A stretch of 30,867 bases of DNA, taken from CBFGTV01 sp965652145. GTDB lineage: Bacteria; Bacillota; Clostridia; Peptostreptococcales; Natronincolaceae. Positions within the stretch are counted from its first letter, which is position 1, and every line of letters begins with the position of its first letter. The position numbers were made by a program, and so were the translations under genes. Location of the stretch: the NCBI GenBank assembly GCA_965652145.1, contig CBFGTV010000040.1:1-30867 (forward strand), written 5' to 3'. The notes under the pieces were generated by a model. It did not search any database, had not been told where the DNA came from, and saw only the letters and a list, made by a program, of their open reading frames with translations. This document shows positions 1-11,500 of this stretch, piece after piece.

Positions 1-23
1 ATCTTATTTCAATATTCGATTAC

Positions 24-461
24 TTATTTCCGTTTACCATTGATTAAAACCGCTGTCCCAATTACGATCAATAGAATTGGCATAAGGTACCGTATAGAAA
101 GCCAGCTCCAGTTAAATAAATTTTTGGTTAGAAAGTATCCTCCCAGCACCACTAAGATTCCACCAATTAGAATATTGTCTCGATGATTTGACCTTTCGCT
201 TTGGGAAGACTCATAATAACTGCCACTTACGTTTTGATCTTTATCAAGATTAATTCCACCTTGATGATTTTGGTGGATTGGTGGCTCATTCATAATGACA
301 GCCGCAATAATATATACCAACAGGCCTGCTCCACCGGGAATGGTAAATAATACCCATAGTAACCTTACCAGAGTCGAATCAATATCAAAATATTCCGCGA
401 TTCCCCCGCAAACACCAGCCAGCTTTTTATCATTTCTAGACAAATATAATTTTTTGTTCAT
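24..461 (-). CDS. PspC-domain membrane protein
   Basis: A 145-residue protein that opens with a PspC domain (about residues 3-62), seen in the stretch KLAGVCGGIAEYFDID followed by a hydrophobic helix ending near MNEPP. A polar linker (about 63-95) leads to two further hydrophobic segments near the C-terminus, as in the LiaI/LiaF-like tail of Firmicutes PspC proteins. PspC proteins sit in the cytoplasmic membrane and take part in envelope-stress responses; no partner is visible next to it. The ATG at 461 is preceded by AGGAGGAGAGG, which supports this start. Downstream sequence runs off the window edge, so operon partners on that side are unknown. Family call is firm; the exact role is inferred. 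Confidence 0.9.
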   Translation of the reverse strand: MNKKLYLSRNDKKLAGVCGGIAEYFDIDSTLVRLLWVLFTIPGGAGLLVYIIAAVIMNEPPIHQNHQGGINLDKDQNVSGSYYESSQSERSNHRDNILIGGILVVLGGYFLTKNLFNWSWLSIRYLMPILLIVIGTAVLINGKRK

Positions 462-684
462 ACTACCTCTCCTCCTATAATGATTAATTAGTGCAGTTTC
501 TATAAATAAAAATTAATCCTACTATTAATTATTACGGGCAAAATAAAGATTAGTTTATCAATTTAAAATTAAATTTGAAAGTCCTCAATTTTTTGGTACT
601 CCTCTATCATACAATAGATTTTTAAAAAATCCAATATAGGCCCGTCTTTTCTCTGAAATTTTTAGGTACAAGGCTATAGCATGA

Positions 685-713
685 CAAAAAAGGATCAGCA
701 TAAACGCTGACCC
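685..713 (-). terminator. Intrinsic terminator of the nfeD-flotillin pair
   Basis: On the minus strand an 8-bp stem (arms at 706-713 and 692-699, one G-U pair, 6-nt loop) is followed by a T-rich run (685-691). It lies seven bases past the flotillin stop codon. Confidence 0.85.
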
Positions 714-719
714 TGAATT

Positions 720-2135
720 TTATTCTTCTATTTCATTTATTTGCTGAACTGCTTCATGGCCTTTTAAGGGATTTCCCTTTAAAAGCTTGGTTAAATCGGC
801 TCCAGTAAGAGCATTGACTGTTTCGGGCAAGGTAGCAATAATATCTGTGACATATTTTGATACCTTGGCGGCCCCATCACCTTTTCCACTGCCGGAATCA
901 ACAATGACAATTTTCTCGGTTTTGGAAAGGGGCTCTGCAACGGCTCTGGCAATTTCAGGAAGCTTTTCGATAATCATCTGGGTAATGGCAGCCTCATTGT
1001 ATTGCTTAAAGGCTTCTGCTTTTTTCAGCATTGCCTCTGCTTCGGCTTTACCCTTTTCACGAATAATTTCTACTTCAGTCATCCCTTCTTCCCGTTTGGC
1101 GGCTGCGCTGGCAATCCCCCGTAACCTGATGGCCTCTGATTCAGCCTCGGCCTCTTGAATTTCCTTATATCGCTCTGCTTCGGCCTTCTTTTCCTCTCTA
1201 AATTTTTCAGCCTCAGCGAGCTTTCTAACGGTTGCCTCCAGCTCTCTTTCCTTTCTGATGGCTTCCTGCTCAGCAAGCTCTATTTCTTTTTGCTTCCTGA
1301 TAATTTGAATTTGCATTTTTTCCTTTTCTACATCCTGTTGAACTCTGCTGGCCTCAATTTCATAGGCAAGGTCGGCCTTGGCAGTTTCTATCTGCTGATC
1401 TCTACGATAGGACTGAATCTTCAGCTCCTTATCCTTGGCAGACGCTGCAATTTGAGTTTCGGAAATCAAACGGGCTTCTTCACCTAACCGATTGGCCTCT
1501 GCAGTTTTGATCTTGGTTTCTTTACTGCTTTCTGCCTCAGCAATTTCTGCATCCCGCTTGACCTCAGCAATTCTCTTCTTACCCAGGGCAGTTAAGTATC
1601 CATTATCATCCTTTATATCACGAATGGTAAAAGCCTTAATTTCTAATCCCATTAATGAAAGATCAAGGGCGGCTACCTCTTGTACCTGGGAGGCAAATTT
1701 TTCTCGATCCTTATAGATTTCCTCAACAGACATTTTTGAGATAATTTCCCTAAGCTTTCCTTCCAGTACGTCTTTAGCCGTATCCTTAATAAAATCAATG
1801 GTAGACTTTTCAGAGCCGGTATTAAATTGCTCAATGGCTGATAAAATTGATTCCTTGTCTGATTTCACCTTAATAACCGCTACACCATCGGCCTTAATAT
1901 CTACCCCTTGCTCTGTCAAGGCCCCGTCAGTTCTAACCTCAATTTTCATGTTTTCTAAAGAAATTGAATCAGTTCTCTCTAAAAGGGGTACAATGAATCC
2001 CCCGCCCCCTGAAATGACTCGTTTATTTAGACCTGTAATAACCAGCGCCTTATCCTGGGGCACCTTTCTCCACATAAACAGAACACTTAAAATTAGTAAC
2101 AAGATAACGCCAACAATAATGATTGGTATCAGCAT
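720..2135 (-). CDS. floT: Flotillin-like SPFH-domain protein
   Basis: A 471-residue flotillin of the YuaG/FloT type. An N-terminal hydrophobic anchor (about residues 3-21) is followed by an SPFH/band-7 domain (about 25-190). A long charged coiled coil rich in A, E and K follows (about 190-385), and then a C-terminal region. Bacterial flotillins form large membrane-associated oligomers that organise functional membrane microdomains and affect membrane fluidity. The ATG at 2135 has AGGAGGAGCAGC just upstream. It lies about 80 bases downstream of an NfeD-like gene on the same strand, the usual pairing for this family. A hairpin terminator follows the stop. Length is slightly below the roughly 510 residues of B. 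subtilis FloT. The symbol is by similarity. Confidence 0.92.
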   Translation of the reverse strand: MLIPIIIVGVILLLILSVLFMWRKVPQDKALVITGLNKRVISGGGGFIVPLLERTDSISLENMKIEVRTDGALTEQGVDIKADGVAVIKVKSDKESILSAIEQFNTGSEKSTIDFIKDTAKDVLEGKLREIISKMSVEEIYKDREKFASQVQEVAALDLSLMGLEIKAFTIRDIKDDNGYLTALGKKRIAEVKRDAEIAEAESSKETKIKTAEANRLGEEARLISETQIAASAKDKELKIQSYRRDQQIETAKADLAYEIEASRVQQDVEKEKMQIQIIRKQKEIELAEQEAIRKERELEATVRKLAEAEKFREEKKAEAERYKEIQEAEAESEAIRLRGIASAAAKREEGMTEVEIIREKGKAEAEAMLKKAEAFKQYNEAAITQMIIEKLPEIARAVAEPLSKTEKIVIVDSGSGKGDGAAKVSKYVTDIIATLPETVNALTGADLTKLLKGNPLKGHEAVQQINEIEE

Positions 2136-2217
2136 GCTGCTCCTCCTTACAAATATTTTTTATAAACTTCGATTGATTACAACTCACCCCCTTTTCAATA
2201 GGTTTATAGTTAAAATT

Positions 2218-2766
2218 TTAATTTTCAGACTGCTTCACATAGAATATGTTATTATCAATTTTGGCGATAATGACACCTGTTCCCTTTTCTATCGACATAC
2301 CATCAAGGGATTTTGCCGGTGCGGTATAGCTGTTTCCGGCAATGGTATAGGCAATTCTGCCGAAATGATCACCTTCAATGCCGATATCAACCTTAGCAAG
2401 GTGACCGATTAAGTCTTTTTGAGATTTTGCACTGGTATTTTGGGCCCGTTGAAGGGGAACAATAATCAGCTTTAAAAACAATGCTGCTACAACAAATCCA
2501 AGAATTAAAGCCAAAGTAAAGGTAAATACCTGACTCATTCCTCGCTTCAAAGCCATCTCGCCTACCCCTCCAAATACAGTGAAAAAGGCTGTTATAATCA
2601 CAGGCTTTAATGGTGAAACCCCCTGCCCTTGAAAGTCCAGGTCAAGATCTGCATCAGTGTCAAACTCTACATCAAAGTCCATAAAATCAAATAATTGCCC
2701 CAGCAGAAAGGTTACAACCGTAAAGAGTACACCAGCACGAAAGCATATTTGATAAAATGTCAACAT
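2218..2766 (-). CDS. NfeD-like membrane protein (YuaF type)
   Basis: A 182-residue protein with an N-terminal hydrophobic segment, an acidic Asp-rich stretch around residues 28-46, two more membrane helices (about 55-72 and 80-105), and a C-terminal soluble domain (about 115-180) that fits the OB-fold of short NfeD proteins. Short NfeD proteins of this kind are encoded next to flotillins and are thought to work with them in membrane domain organisation; B. subtilis YuaF is the model. The start at 2766 has an AGGGGTG site eight bases upstream. No clear sigma-W promoter was found in the 289 bases upstream, unlike the B. subtilis locus. Confidence 0.82.
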   Translation of the reverse strand: MLTFYQICFRAGVLFTVVTFLLGQLFDFMDFDVEFDTDADLDLDFQGQGVSPLKPVIITAFFTVFGGVGEMALKRGMSQVFTFTLALILGFVVAALFLKLIIVPLQRAQNTSAKSQKDLIGHLAKVDIGIEGDHFGRIAYTIAGNSYTAPAKSLDGMSIEKGTGVIIAKIDNNIFYVKQSEN

Positions 2767-3044
2767 ACCACCATCACCCCTGTTCTTCAGCTTTCATCAA
2801 TAGATATATGCCAGGCTCCCCTTGCAATATGTCTATTGAGGATTAAATCGTTAAAATGTCACTATATGTTATATATTCTACAAAGCGCAACATTTTCCTT
2901 CCATAAATATACTTTTTAATTAGCGGCTGCCTTAATAGCTTGAATATTTTAGTATATTATATTTACATATATACCTCCTGGCACCTCTGTTTAATCTTAA
3001 ATTAGTGAAATAATATACTATTTAGAAAATCACTATCCTTCAAA

Positions 3045-3070
3045 GAAAAAAGGTGTCATGAATCGACACC
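3045..3070 (-). terminator. Intrinsic terminator of the GGDEF gene
   Basis: A perfect 6-bp stem (3065-3070 with 3052-3057, 7-nt loop) is followed on the minus strand by a run of T (3045-3051). The stop codon at 3056-3058 lies inside the stem-loop. Confidence 0.85.
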
Positions 3071-4759
3071 CGGTATGATATGGGAAATATTCGTATAAAA
3101 TTCATATTGATTATGGCCTTTTTCCTTGGCCTTATACATGGCTATATCGGCATTTTGTATAAGCTCCTGGGGCTTGATGCCATCCAACGGATAAATGGAA
3201 ATGCCGATACTGGCTGCTATATAGAAGGTCTTATCATCAATTTGCCAGGGTGCTTCAAATACCTTTAATAGTTTCTCAGAGATCATCCTGATCTGCTCTG
3301 CTTCTTTAATATCGGGCAATATAACAATAAATTCATCACCGCCAATTCTGGCAACTGTATCGGTTTCTCTGGTGGCTGACAATAATCTATCTGCAATTTG
3401 CTTTAAAAGCAGATCCCCCACGCCATGGCCATGGGTATCGTTGACACTTTTAAACTCGTCTAAATCGATAAACAGTACTGCCACAAGATACCCCTGTCGT
3501 TTTGCCTTGGCAAGCTCCAAATTCAGGCGATCACCAAACATGGCACGATTATACAGACCTGTTAAGCTGTCTCGAAAGGCTAAATAATTGATTTTTTCCT
3601 CCTTTGCCTTATTGGCTGTAATATCGCTTAAGATGGAGGCAAAATGGGTGATCTGATTGTTTTGATCCTTTATGGCAAAGATACTTAAATTTTCGGCAAA
3701 TACTTCACCGTTTTTTCGTTTATTCCAAATTTCACCCTGCCATTTTCCCAGGGTCAAAATCGATTCCCACAGCCTTTGGTAAAAATCCTTTGAATGTTTA
3801 CCAGATTTTAAGATACTAGGCCTTTGATTAACTACTTCTGTCTTAGAATATCCTGTAATATCTGTAAAGGCCTTATTGACCCACTGGATTTTTGCGTTTC
3901 GGTCTGTGATAATGACTCCTTCGGTGTTATTCTCCAAAACCTTGGCAAATAAATTTAAGTTTCTTTCGGATTCCTTACGGGCCGTAATATCCTGATATAT
4001 TCCATAGATCCCTATTTGCCTTTGATTATTAATAATATGGTAGCCCACAACTGAAACATCAATTAGGGTACCATCCTTTCTTTTTCTAACGGTTTCAGTT
4101 CTGACAGCTTCTCCTGCCAAAACGTCACTGCTCAGCTGCGAAGCCTCCTCGATTAAATGGTCTGGTACAATGAGCTTATTAATTGGCTTTCCCTTTATTT
4201 CATCAAGGCGATATTGAAAGGTCTCTTCAAATGCACGATTAATACTGACAATCAGATCGTTATTATCCAGCATCACAACAGCCTCTGGAGAATTTTCATA
4301 GAGTTGTTGGAATTTAGATTTTTGAATTAAAAGCTCCTCTTGAAACAATATTCTTTCCCTGATATCACGTATTTGCAGATAAAAGCAATTTTGCGCAAGC
4401 TCTGCCAGGGATATAAGCAGTATTTCAGCATAAATGCTTTCCTTCAAATGATTACAAAACATCCAATCACTTCTTTTGTTTCCCTGGGCTTTGGCTGCCT
4501 CTAAAAGGTATTTAAATTGTATTTTATGGGTATCCAAAGTAGAATTCTGATAGAAGAGCTGATTGATTTCACGTCCCAGCAGTTGTGACTTGTCAGAGTA
4601 GCCAAACATTTTTAAAGTCGTATAATTGCAATCTATAATGATTTCATTTTTTAGGATTAAAATTGGGTCGGGGAACTGATTCATCATTAGCTGTCCTAAT
4701 AATGTCATATCAATCCTTAGCGTATCTTCTTTTTTATCGTTATCATCACGCTTCTCCAT
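3056..4759 (-). CDS. Diguanylate cyclase with three PAS domains
   Basis: A soluble 567-residue sensor cyclase. Three PAS domains follow one another (about residues 20-130, 150-265 and 270-395), then a GGDEF domain (about 400-560). The signature GGDEF (473-477) is intact, and an allosteric I-site RETD (464-467) lies five residues before it, so the protein should make cyclic di-GMP and be feedback inhibited. No EAL domain or membrane helix is present, so the signal is probably sensed in the cytoplasm; PAS ligands cannot be read from sequence. An ATG at 4798 is also open, but the ATG at 4759 has AGGAGGGG six bases upstream and is preferred. It follows the flavoprotein gene by 49 bases, probably in one transcript. 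Confidence 0.92.
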   Translation of the reverse strand: MEKRDDNDKKEDTLRIDMTLLGQLMMNQFPDPILILKNEIIIDCNYTTLKMFGYSDKSQLLGREINQLFYQNSTLDTHKIQFKYLLEAAKAQGNKRSDWMFCNHLKESIYAEILLISLAELAQNCFYLQIRDIRERILFQEELLIQKSKFQQLYENSPEAVVMLDNNDLIVSINRAFEETFQYRLDEIKGKPINKLIVPDHLIEEASQLSSDVLAGEAVRTETVRKRKDGTLIDVSVVGYHIINNQRQIGIYGIYQDITARKESERNLNLFAKVLENNTEGVIITDRNAKIQWVNKAFTDITGYSKTEVVNQRPSILKSGKHSKDFYQRLWESILTLGKWQGEIWNKRKNGEVFAENLSIFAIKDQNNQITHFASILSDITANKAKEEKINYLAFRDSLTGLYNRAMFGDRLNLELAKAKRQGYLVAVLFIDLDEFKSVNDTHGHGVGDLLLKQIADRLLSATRETDTVARIGGDEFIVILPDIKEAEQIRMISEKLLKVFEAPWQIDDKTFYIAASIGISIYPLDGIKPQELIQNADIAMYKAKEKGHNQYEFYTNISHIIPGVDS

Positions 4760-4808
4760 TGGACTCCCCTCCTTATACCACATTGATTCTAACGTCATAA
4801 AGATATTA

Positions 4809-5420
4809 TTAACAATTTTTTTTGTTTTCTGCTGCTTTCTGGTAGGCTTCTACTAATTGCTGTCCGGCTTTGTAAATCTCTAAGCGTACCAGTTCATTTT
4901 CATATACAGGCCTTTCATCTACATTATTGACAAAAAAGTTGCCATGATAAGTCGTGTTAATGGATTTGAAAAACAGATCTAAAATTGGAATTACTCCATC
5001 CAGACCAAAGGGATGGGACGGAGCCCCTGCAGTACAAACCATATAGCCTAACCGCAGCTTTTCCTTTTCAATTAAAGACTGATTATGGACATATTTACTG
5101 GACCAAATTACTTGATTACGATCAATTATGGATTTCAATTGGGCAGAAATACTATTGAAATACATTGGTGATGTCATAATAATTAGATCGGCCTCATTAA
5201 AGGCAGGTAGCAGCTCATCCATTTTATCCCTTTGAATACAGCCCAATTGATGGCTGCAGGCATCACAGGCTGTACAGGGATTAATATTTAAGGCGGCGGC
5301 ATTTAACCTGGTAATTTCAGCTTCATTGTCTATCGATTGTATACCCTTCAAGAGATGATCCAATAGGGTATCATTATTTTTTTCCCTTCTGGGGCTTCCC
5401 ATTATTGCAAGTATCTTCAA
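4809..5420 (-). CDS. Iron-sulfur flavoprotein / NADPH-dependent FMN reductase family
   Basis: A 203-residue flavodoxin-fold protein. The FMN phosphate loop is seen at the N-terminus (MGSPRREKN), and the second flavin loop in the SPMYFNSIS stretch. Four cysteines at residues 49, 52, 55 and 61 form a compact CX2CX2CX5C motif, which fits the [4Fe-4S] motif of Isf-type iron-sulfur flavoproteins from anaerobes. These proteins shuttle electrons, some to oxygen or peroxide; the partner here is unknown. The start is TTG at 5420, with AGGAGGAA six bases upstream. It is the first gene of a likely two-gene unit with the PAS-GGDEF cyclase, which hints at redox or oxygen signalling, though that link is inferred. 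Confidence 0.88.
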   Translation of the reverse strand: MKILAIMGSPRREKNNDTLLDHLLKGIQSIDNEAEITRLNAAALNINPCTACDACSHQLGCIQRDKMDELLPAFNEADLIIMTSPMYFNSISAQLKSIIDRNQVIWSSKYVHNQSLIEKEKLRLGYMVCTAGAPSHPFGLDGVIPILDLFFKSINTTYHGNFFVNNVDERPVYENELVRLEIYKAGQQLVEAYQKAAENKKNC

Positions 5421-5451
5421 ACCAACTTCCTCCTGTAGTTTTCTTCTCTAT

Positions 5452-5457
5452 ATTATA
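5452..5457 (-). promoter_or_regulatory. Candidate -10 element for the flavoprotein-GGDEF unit
   Basis: A perfect TATAAT on the minus strand about 32 bases upstream of the TTG start. The -35 position (17 bases further) is poor, so this is a tentative promoter. Confidence 0.45.
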
Positions 5458-5532
5458 CAATATTTTTATTAAAACTACATTGTAATTGCTCTCTTTTTTT
5501 ATGTTATGTCTATTTTCTTTGAGAAAGAACTG

Positions 5533-5558
5533 AAAAAGGGCCCTCTCGAGCCCCTTTT
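5533..5558 (-). terminator. Intrinsic terminator of the glucan synthase gene
   Basis: On the minus strand an A-run and GGG pair with CCC and a T-run, with a short imperfect upper stem. The stop codon (5557-5559) lies in the 5' side of the stem. Confidence 0.7.
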
Positions 5559-8500
5559 ATTTCCCTTCAAGCCATAGTTCAACCCGATGTTTTCTACCAT
5601 CATCCTTCAGTTCTATATAATCCCCCTCCATAGGCCTTTCATCAAGCTTAAAACCAGCTGGCCCTTCCTTTGAAGCAGTATTATGGATAATAATATGATA
5701 AACGGCAGTACCGAATTGGTATGTCACTTCATAGCCTGGCCAGCCCACCGGTATAGAAGGCCTGATATAAAGTCGATTTCCATGTCTTTTCAAGCCTAAT
5801 ATATCTTCGATGCCAACCCTGTACATCCATCCGGCCACACCGGTATACCATGTCCAACCGCCCCTGCCCACATGGGGCTCCACTGCATAAACATCGGCGG
5901 CCATCACGTAGGGCTCTACCCGGTATACTGCACATTCCAGGGGTGTTCTAGTGTGGTTGATGGGGTTGATCATGCGGAACAGCTCCCAGGCCCGGTCACC
6001 ATCTCCCATCATGGCAAAGGCCTTAATGACCCAGGCAGCAGCATGGGTATATTGACCTCCATTTTCCCTGACTCCCGGTACATAGCCTTTAATATATCCT
6101 GGTTCTAAGTCACTTTCATCAAAGGGTGGAGTAAATAAAAGGATTAACCCTGCATCATCCTTAATCAGATAATCCTCCACTGCCTCCATGGCCAGCTTTG
6201 CCCGCTGTTGATTTCCTCCCTCTGAAATAATAGACCATGATTGAGCAAGGGAGTCAATCATACATTCTTCATTTTGAGATGAGCCTAAAGGCCGGCCATC
6301 ATCGAAAAAGGCTCTCATATACCAGTTTCCATCCCAGGCATGGGCTTCTATGTTCTTAACAATGTTCTCTGCTGCTTTTAAATAGGTTTCTTTCCTTTCT
6401 TGATCACCCATTAACCCACAAATGGGTGCAAAGGTTTTTAAAATTTTATATAGAAACCAGCCCAGCCAAATACTCTCTCCCTTCCCTTTATTTCCAACGG
6501 TGCTCATTCCATCATTCCAATCTCCTGAGCCCATTAGTGGAATGCCATGGCTGCCAAAGCGCAAGCTCCTGTCGATAGCTCGAAGACAATGGCCATAAAC
6601 AGTGTCCTGTTCCTCAGAGATACGGGGAATTCCATAGCGTTCATCCTCACCCTCTGCCAGGGGCTCATCCTCAAGGAAATGAACCTTCTCTTTAAGGATC
6701 GTCTCATCCTGGGTATGGTGATAAAAGGCTGCCACCGTAAAGGGAAGCCACAGCAGATCATCTGAAAATCTGGTTCTAATTCCCTTTTCCCCAGCTCCGG
6801 GATGCCACCAGTGCTGTACATCTCCTTCAACAAACTGATGCTGACAATGAAGTAAAATTTGCTTCCTCAATAGTTCCGGGGCAGGATGCAGCAGATTATA
6901 TGCATCCTGTAGCTGATCCCGGTAGCCGTAGGCTCCTCCTGATTGATAAAAGGCAGATCTTCCCCATAATCGGCAGACAAGGCTTTGGTAAAGAAGCCAT
7001 CCGTTCAGCATTAAATCCATTGAAGGATCGGGGGTTTTTACCTGAATTTTCCCCACCAGCCTGTTCCAGCTTTCCTGTACTTGCTTCAGAGCCAATCTGC
7101 ACTGCCAGGGCGTTTTATATTGATTGATCAGGGGAAGCAGTTCAGAGGCTTCCTTTACCTGCCCTAATAGAAAGACCAGATCCTTCTCCTCTCCGGGAGG
7201 CAATACCACTTCACATTGCAAGGCCCCACAGGGGTTTAAGCCTCCTCCCAGCTCGTTATTCAAGCCAACTCGACCCAGGGCATCGGGGGAAACACGGTCT
7301 CCCCTGGCACCAAAAAAGGCATTTTTATTTCCTGTATACGAGCATACCCTTTCAGATGACTCAATAAAGGCAATCCGATCAGGAAAATCCGATTGAAAGG
7401 GGTTCGTTATTTTAATACCGCCAGTTTCCTCATTTAATTCAGTCAATATATACTGCCTTGTCACTTCATCGCTGACCCCCAGTACTGGTGTCATGTAAAA
7501 GGTTAGCATTAATTTTTTGGCATCGACAGCTGTATTTTTGAGCTTCACCAAATAAATTTTCACCGGGTCCCTTTCAGGTACAAATAGAGTCAGCTCCTGC
7601 TCGATATCATGACTATGATGGATAAAGCTGGTGTAGCCCATTCCATGTTTCACGACATAGTCCCCCGGCTCCCTGATGGGAAGGGGAGTAATAGTCCAGG
7701 CCGCACCCGAATCCTTCTCCTGAAGATACAGCAGCTCACCAGGGGGGTCTGTAACGGGGTCATTGGACCAGGGAGTCAGCTTGTTTTCTCTGCTGTTTTC
7801 AGCCCAGGTATAGCCTGAACCGTTTTCTGTAACCAGAAAACCAAAATTTTCATTGGCAATTACGTTACTCCAGGGGGCCGGTGTTTGCAGATCATCCTTT
7901 AGCTTGATAATATATTCTCGGCCGGAACTGCTAAAGCCGCCGTAACCATTATCATGGGTTAGTTCTACAGGGATATCCCGGTAATTGATTGCTTCGTATA
8001 CACCCTTAAATTCTCTGGCAGGCGGAAGCTGTGTTATTGCCTTTAGCTTAGAAAGCTGTCTCGATAAAGCGCCTCCTTCACCCTTGATCAGTGCCCTGGC
8101 AGCAGTATAAATCAAATTCCGATCCTCCGGCGGAATCACATTGGCATCTCGTATAAAAATTCCACCGGGCTGATTTAATAGATGTCTTTCATTACTGGTA
8201 AATACCACCTCATTGATTAAATGCTGCAGAGGTTGCAGATAGCTGCTTTCATCCTCGTTTAATATGATTAAATCGACCTTCAGGCCCTTTGTACGCCAAT
8301 ACTCATGGGCCCTGATACATTCCTTCACCACTTCAATTTCATCAATTTTTTTAATGGTCACCAGAAAGATTGGCAAATCTCCTGAAACACCATAGGCCCA
8401 CAGACCAGACTGACCCTTTTTATTCTTTTTAAGTATTTCCTCATACTTTCTTCTACCGGGGTTCAGGTAGATTAAATAGGGAATCAGCTCTTGGAAGATG

Positions 8501-11500
8501 GAGATTTCCTCTATCTTGAAATTTAAATAGGTCAGTTCCACCTGGCTTCTGGTTAAGGCAAGCTCCCTTGCCCGTTCAATACCATTGGTGCCATGATATT
8601 TTTTCATTAGCTCAATAACCATTTCCCGATCTTCCTGTATGCCGGTAGTAAAGGTAAACACCCCACTCTCACCCGGCTTTAGCCTAATGGTTTTTCTCAG
8701 ACTCATAATCGGATCAATGGCAATTCCTGTGTAATTTTTCAAGGGTTGATTTAATGCAACTGCCCGCTTTAGGTCTCTGCCTCTGCCCAGAAAATTTCCC
8801 CGATTTGTTTCGTATTGCAGCCCTCCACTGACTTCACCCTCCACATGGAGGCTATGGAATAACCAACGGGTAGGTAAATGTGGCTCCCTTGGCCTTCTGG
8901 ATGCCAACAGGCAGTCGTGCCCCGACAGCAGTTCAGTTCTGACGAAAAGGTTACTAAAGGCAGGATGAGCCACATCGGCCCGTTGATCCCCCAATACCGT
9001 TTCAAAGTAGCTTGTCACCTGAAGGGTCACTGGTTCAGCACCATAATTTGTCAGGGTTACCCGGCGGATTTCCACCGGGTCTTCAGGGGAAACCAATATT
9101 TCTGTATGGGTCTGAATCGTATCGTCATTTCTTATATATTCAACCCGATCCTGGGAAAAGCTCACCTGATAGCCGTCTGGTTCCTCTTTAAAGGGGTCAT
9201 AACCCGTGGCCCAATTTTTATTGTCGCTTAATTGGTGTATAAAAATAAAGGTGCCATAGCTGTTTGCCAATTCATCCTGACGCCAGCGGGTAATTTGAAT
9301 CTCTCCCATTCGGCTGTAGCCGCTGCCTCCCTCCGTCAATAGCAGGGAATAATCACCATTGGAAAGAAGATGGCACTTGGGCGGAAGCTCGTTGGAAATA
9401 CCATAGGTTCGTGTCAGTCCCTGGAGCAGATCCCTTGGTTGATCCTTAGCTTCAAGGGGCTCTTTGAATTCCTTTGTAATAATACCTCTGACAGGTATTT
9501 TCTCCTGCAATAGCAGCTCTCCGGAACGCATCAATGGGTTTTGATGGAATCGCTTTTGCACAATCATGTCATGAAAATAATTAGTTAAGGAAACAAAGCC
9601 CATGCCCAGGTGATGGGCCATAAAGCTTTTTACAATTTCATGGGTATTTTTTGACCGTAAACGACCATGGGTAAAATCGATGGCCTCATAAAGTCCATAG
9701 GTGCCCTCCATTCCCATATTGATTAGGGCCTTTACATTTTCTACCGATTCTCTAGGCCGATAGGGTAGTGCCAACAGGGTCGAATAAGGTGATACCACTA
9801 CTTCTTCCATCAAACCACGCTTTAGACCCAGGTGAGGTACACCAAAGGCCTTATATTGATAATTAAGCTGGAGGTCAAAACCGTAATAGCCTGACTCAGA
9901 TATTCCCCATGGAACCTCCCTTTGCCTGCCATAGTGGCGCTGGGCTTCCATAACGGCATGATAGGTTTCATCGAGCAAGGTATTCTGGTAATTTTTCATG
10001 ATTAAATAGGGCATGAAATATTCGAACATGGTACCCGTCCAGGACACCAGACTCCGCTTGCCATTGACAACAGAAAATGCCCGCCCCAATTTATACCAGT
10101 GTTTTTTGGGTACGGCCCTTCTGGCAATGGCAATATAGCTGGTGGTTCGTACCTCTGAAGCCAACAGATCATAATAGGAATTGGTAAGCTTTTCCTCCTC
10201 TACGTTATATCCGATGGAAAACAGCCGTCGTTTAGGGTCATACAGCCTGGTAAAATCCACCTCATCAACCAACTGGTCGATGGTTTTTATCAGATCCTTG
10301 ACCCCTTGAATCATTCCCTTGATCTTCTGATTGGCTCGCTTTATATTTTCTAACTCCTGCTGGTAATCTTCTCTTGACCCAGGGGAGTCAAGTATTTCTT
10401 CGTAATAGCCCATAAGCTTGTTAAGGCAGGGAATTTGCTTTACATGATTTGTAAGGGGTTTCAGGTAAATTTCAAATTCTGTATTGATGGCTTCAAGCTG
10501 TCTTTTATATTCCTTTGGGCATCCGTCGGTTCCATTGACGGTAAGATCCTTCAGCAGCTCACCGAAGGCCTTCAGGGTGATCTCCTCTCGATCCATCAGC
10601 TCATAAATGAGAAGCCTTTGGAGCTTATCCTCTCCTTCCTTAGATAAAAGAGCATCTCGCAAGCCTTCAATTTGATTTTTATCCATCAAAGGACGATTTA
10701 AATATTCCTCAAGACTTTCCCTTAAGGTGATTAGATAAGCTACGAAATTTCCGCTATCCACCGTAGAAACATAATGGGGCCGTAAGACCTCCAGGCTTCT
10801 GGTGTCATACCAGTTATACAGGTGCCCTTTCCAGGTCTCCATTTTCAAAAGGGTATTCATGGTTTCCCGAACCCTTTTGACCATTTCTGTTGTCGTTAAA
10901 TACCCCAGGTCCCTGGCACAAATGACAGACAATAGATAAAAGCCAATATTGGTGGGGGAGGTTCGGTGGGCCGCACCCTTTGGCGGGTATTCCTGATAAT
11001 TATCTGGCGGTAAATAATGATCTGATTCACCCACCAGGTCTTCATAGTATGACCAGGTTTTCCTTGCAATTCTCCTTAAAAGCATTTGATCCTCGTCATC
11101 CAATGCTTCCTGATGAATTGACTGTGGCTGGCTGATGCCATAGGCAACCCATGGTGATATCAGCCAAAGGATCAAAATGGGAAATCCAATGATGGGTCTT
11201 CCCTTGACTAGCCAGAATAAAGCTGCAACAATTGTTACGGGAAAAATCGTCCTCATTCTTTGAATATAGCTTTTCAGATCATTACTCAGCTTTTTCTCTG
11301 AGTCTGCCACAGTGACCCATTCCAGCAGGCGTTTGCGGGAAAAATAGAGCCGGTACAGAGTTCTGACAATGGCATCAACCATCATATAGGCCTGGTGAGG
11401 TAAGGTAATAAGCTGCAGACACCCCAGGCAAAGGCTTCTTTTCGGCTCCAGGCCAAAGTTTCCCCACAGGCCTTCAACAGGGGCCCTTAGCTTGAGTCTG

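Noticed and set aside
600..640. AT-only palindrome near the end of the PspC upstream region
   Set aside because: Made solely of A and T runs flanked by GATT/AATC; expected by chance in this composition.
787..1158. Plus-strand open frame opposite flotillin
   Set aside because: It mirrors the repetitive coiled-coil region of the flotillin gene, has no plausible product and no supported start; a shadow frame.
2843..2893. A 16-codon open frame on the minus strand before nfeD with a GGAAGG-like site
   Set aside because: Too short and without a promoter, terminator or recognisable sequence; overlaps other equally short frames.
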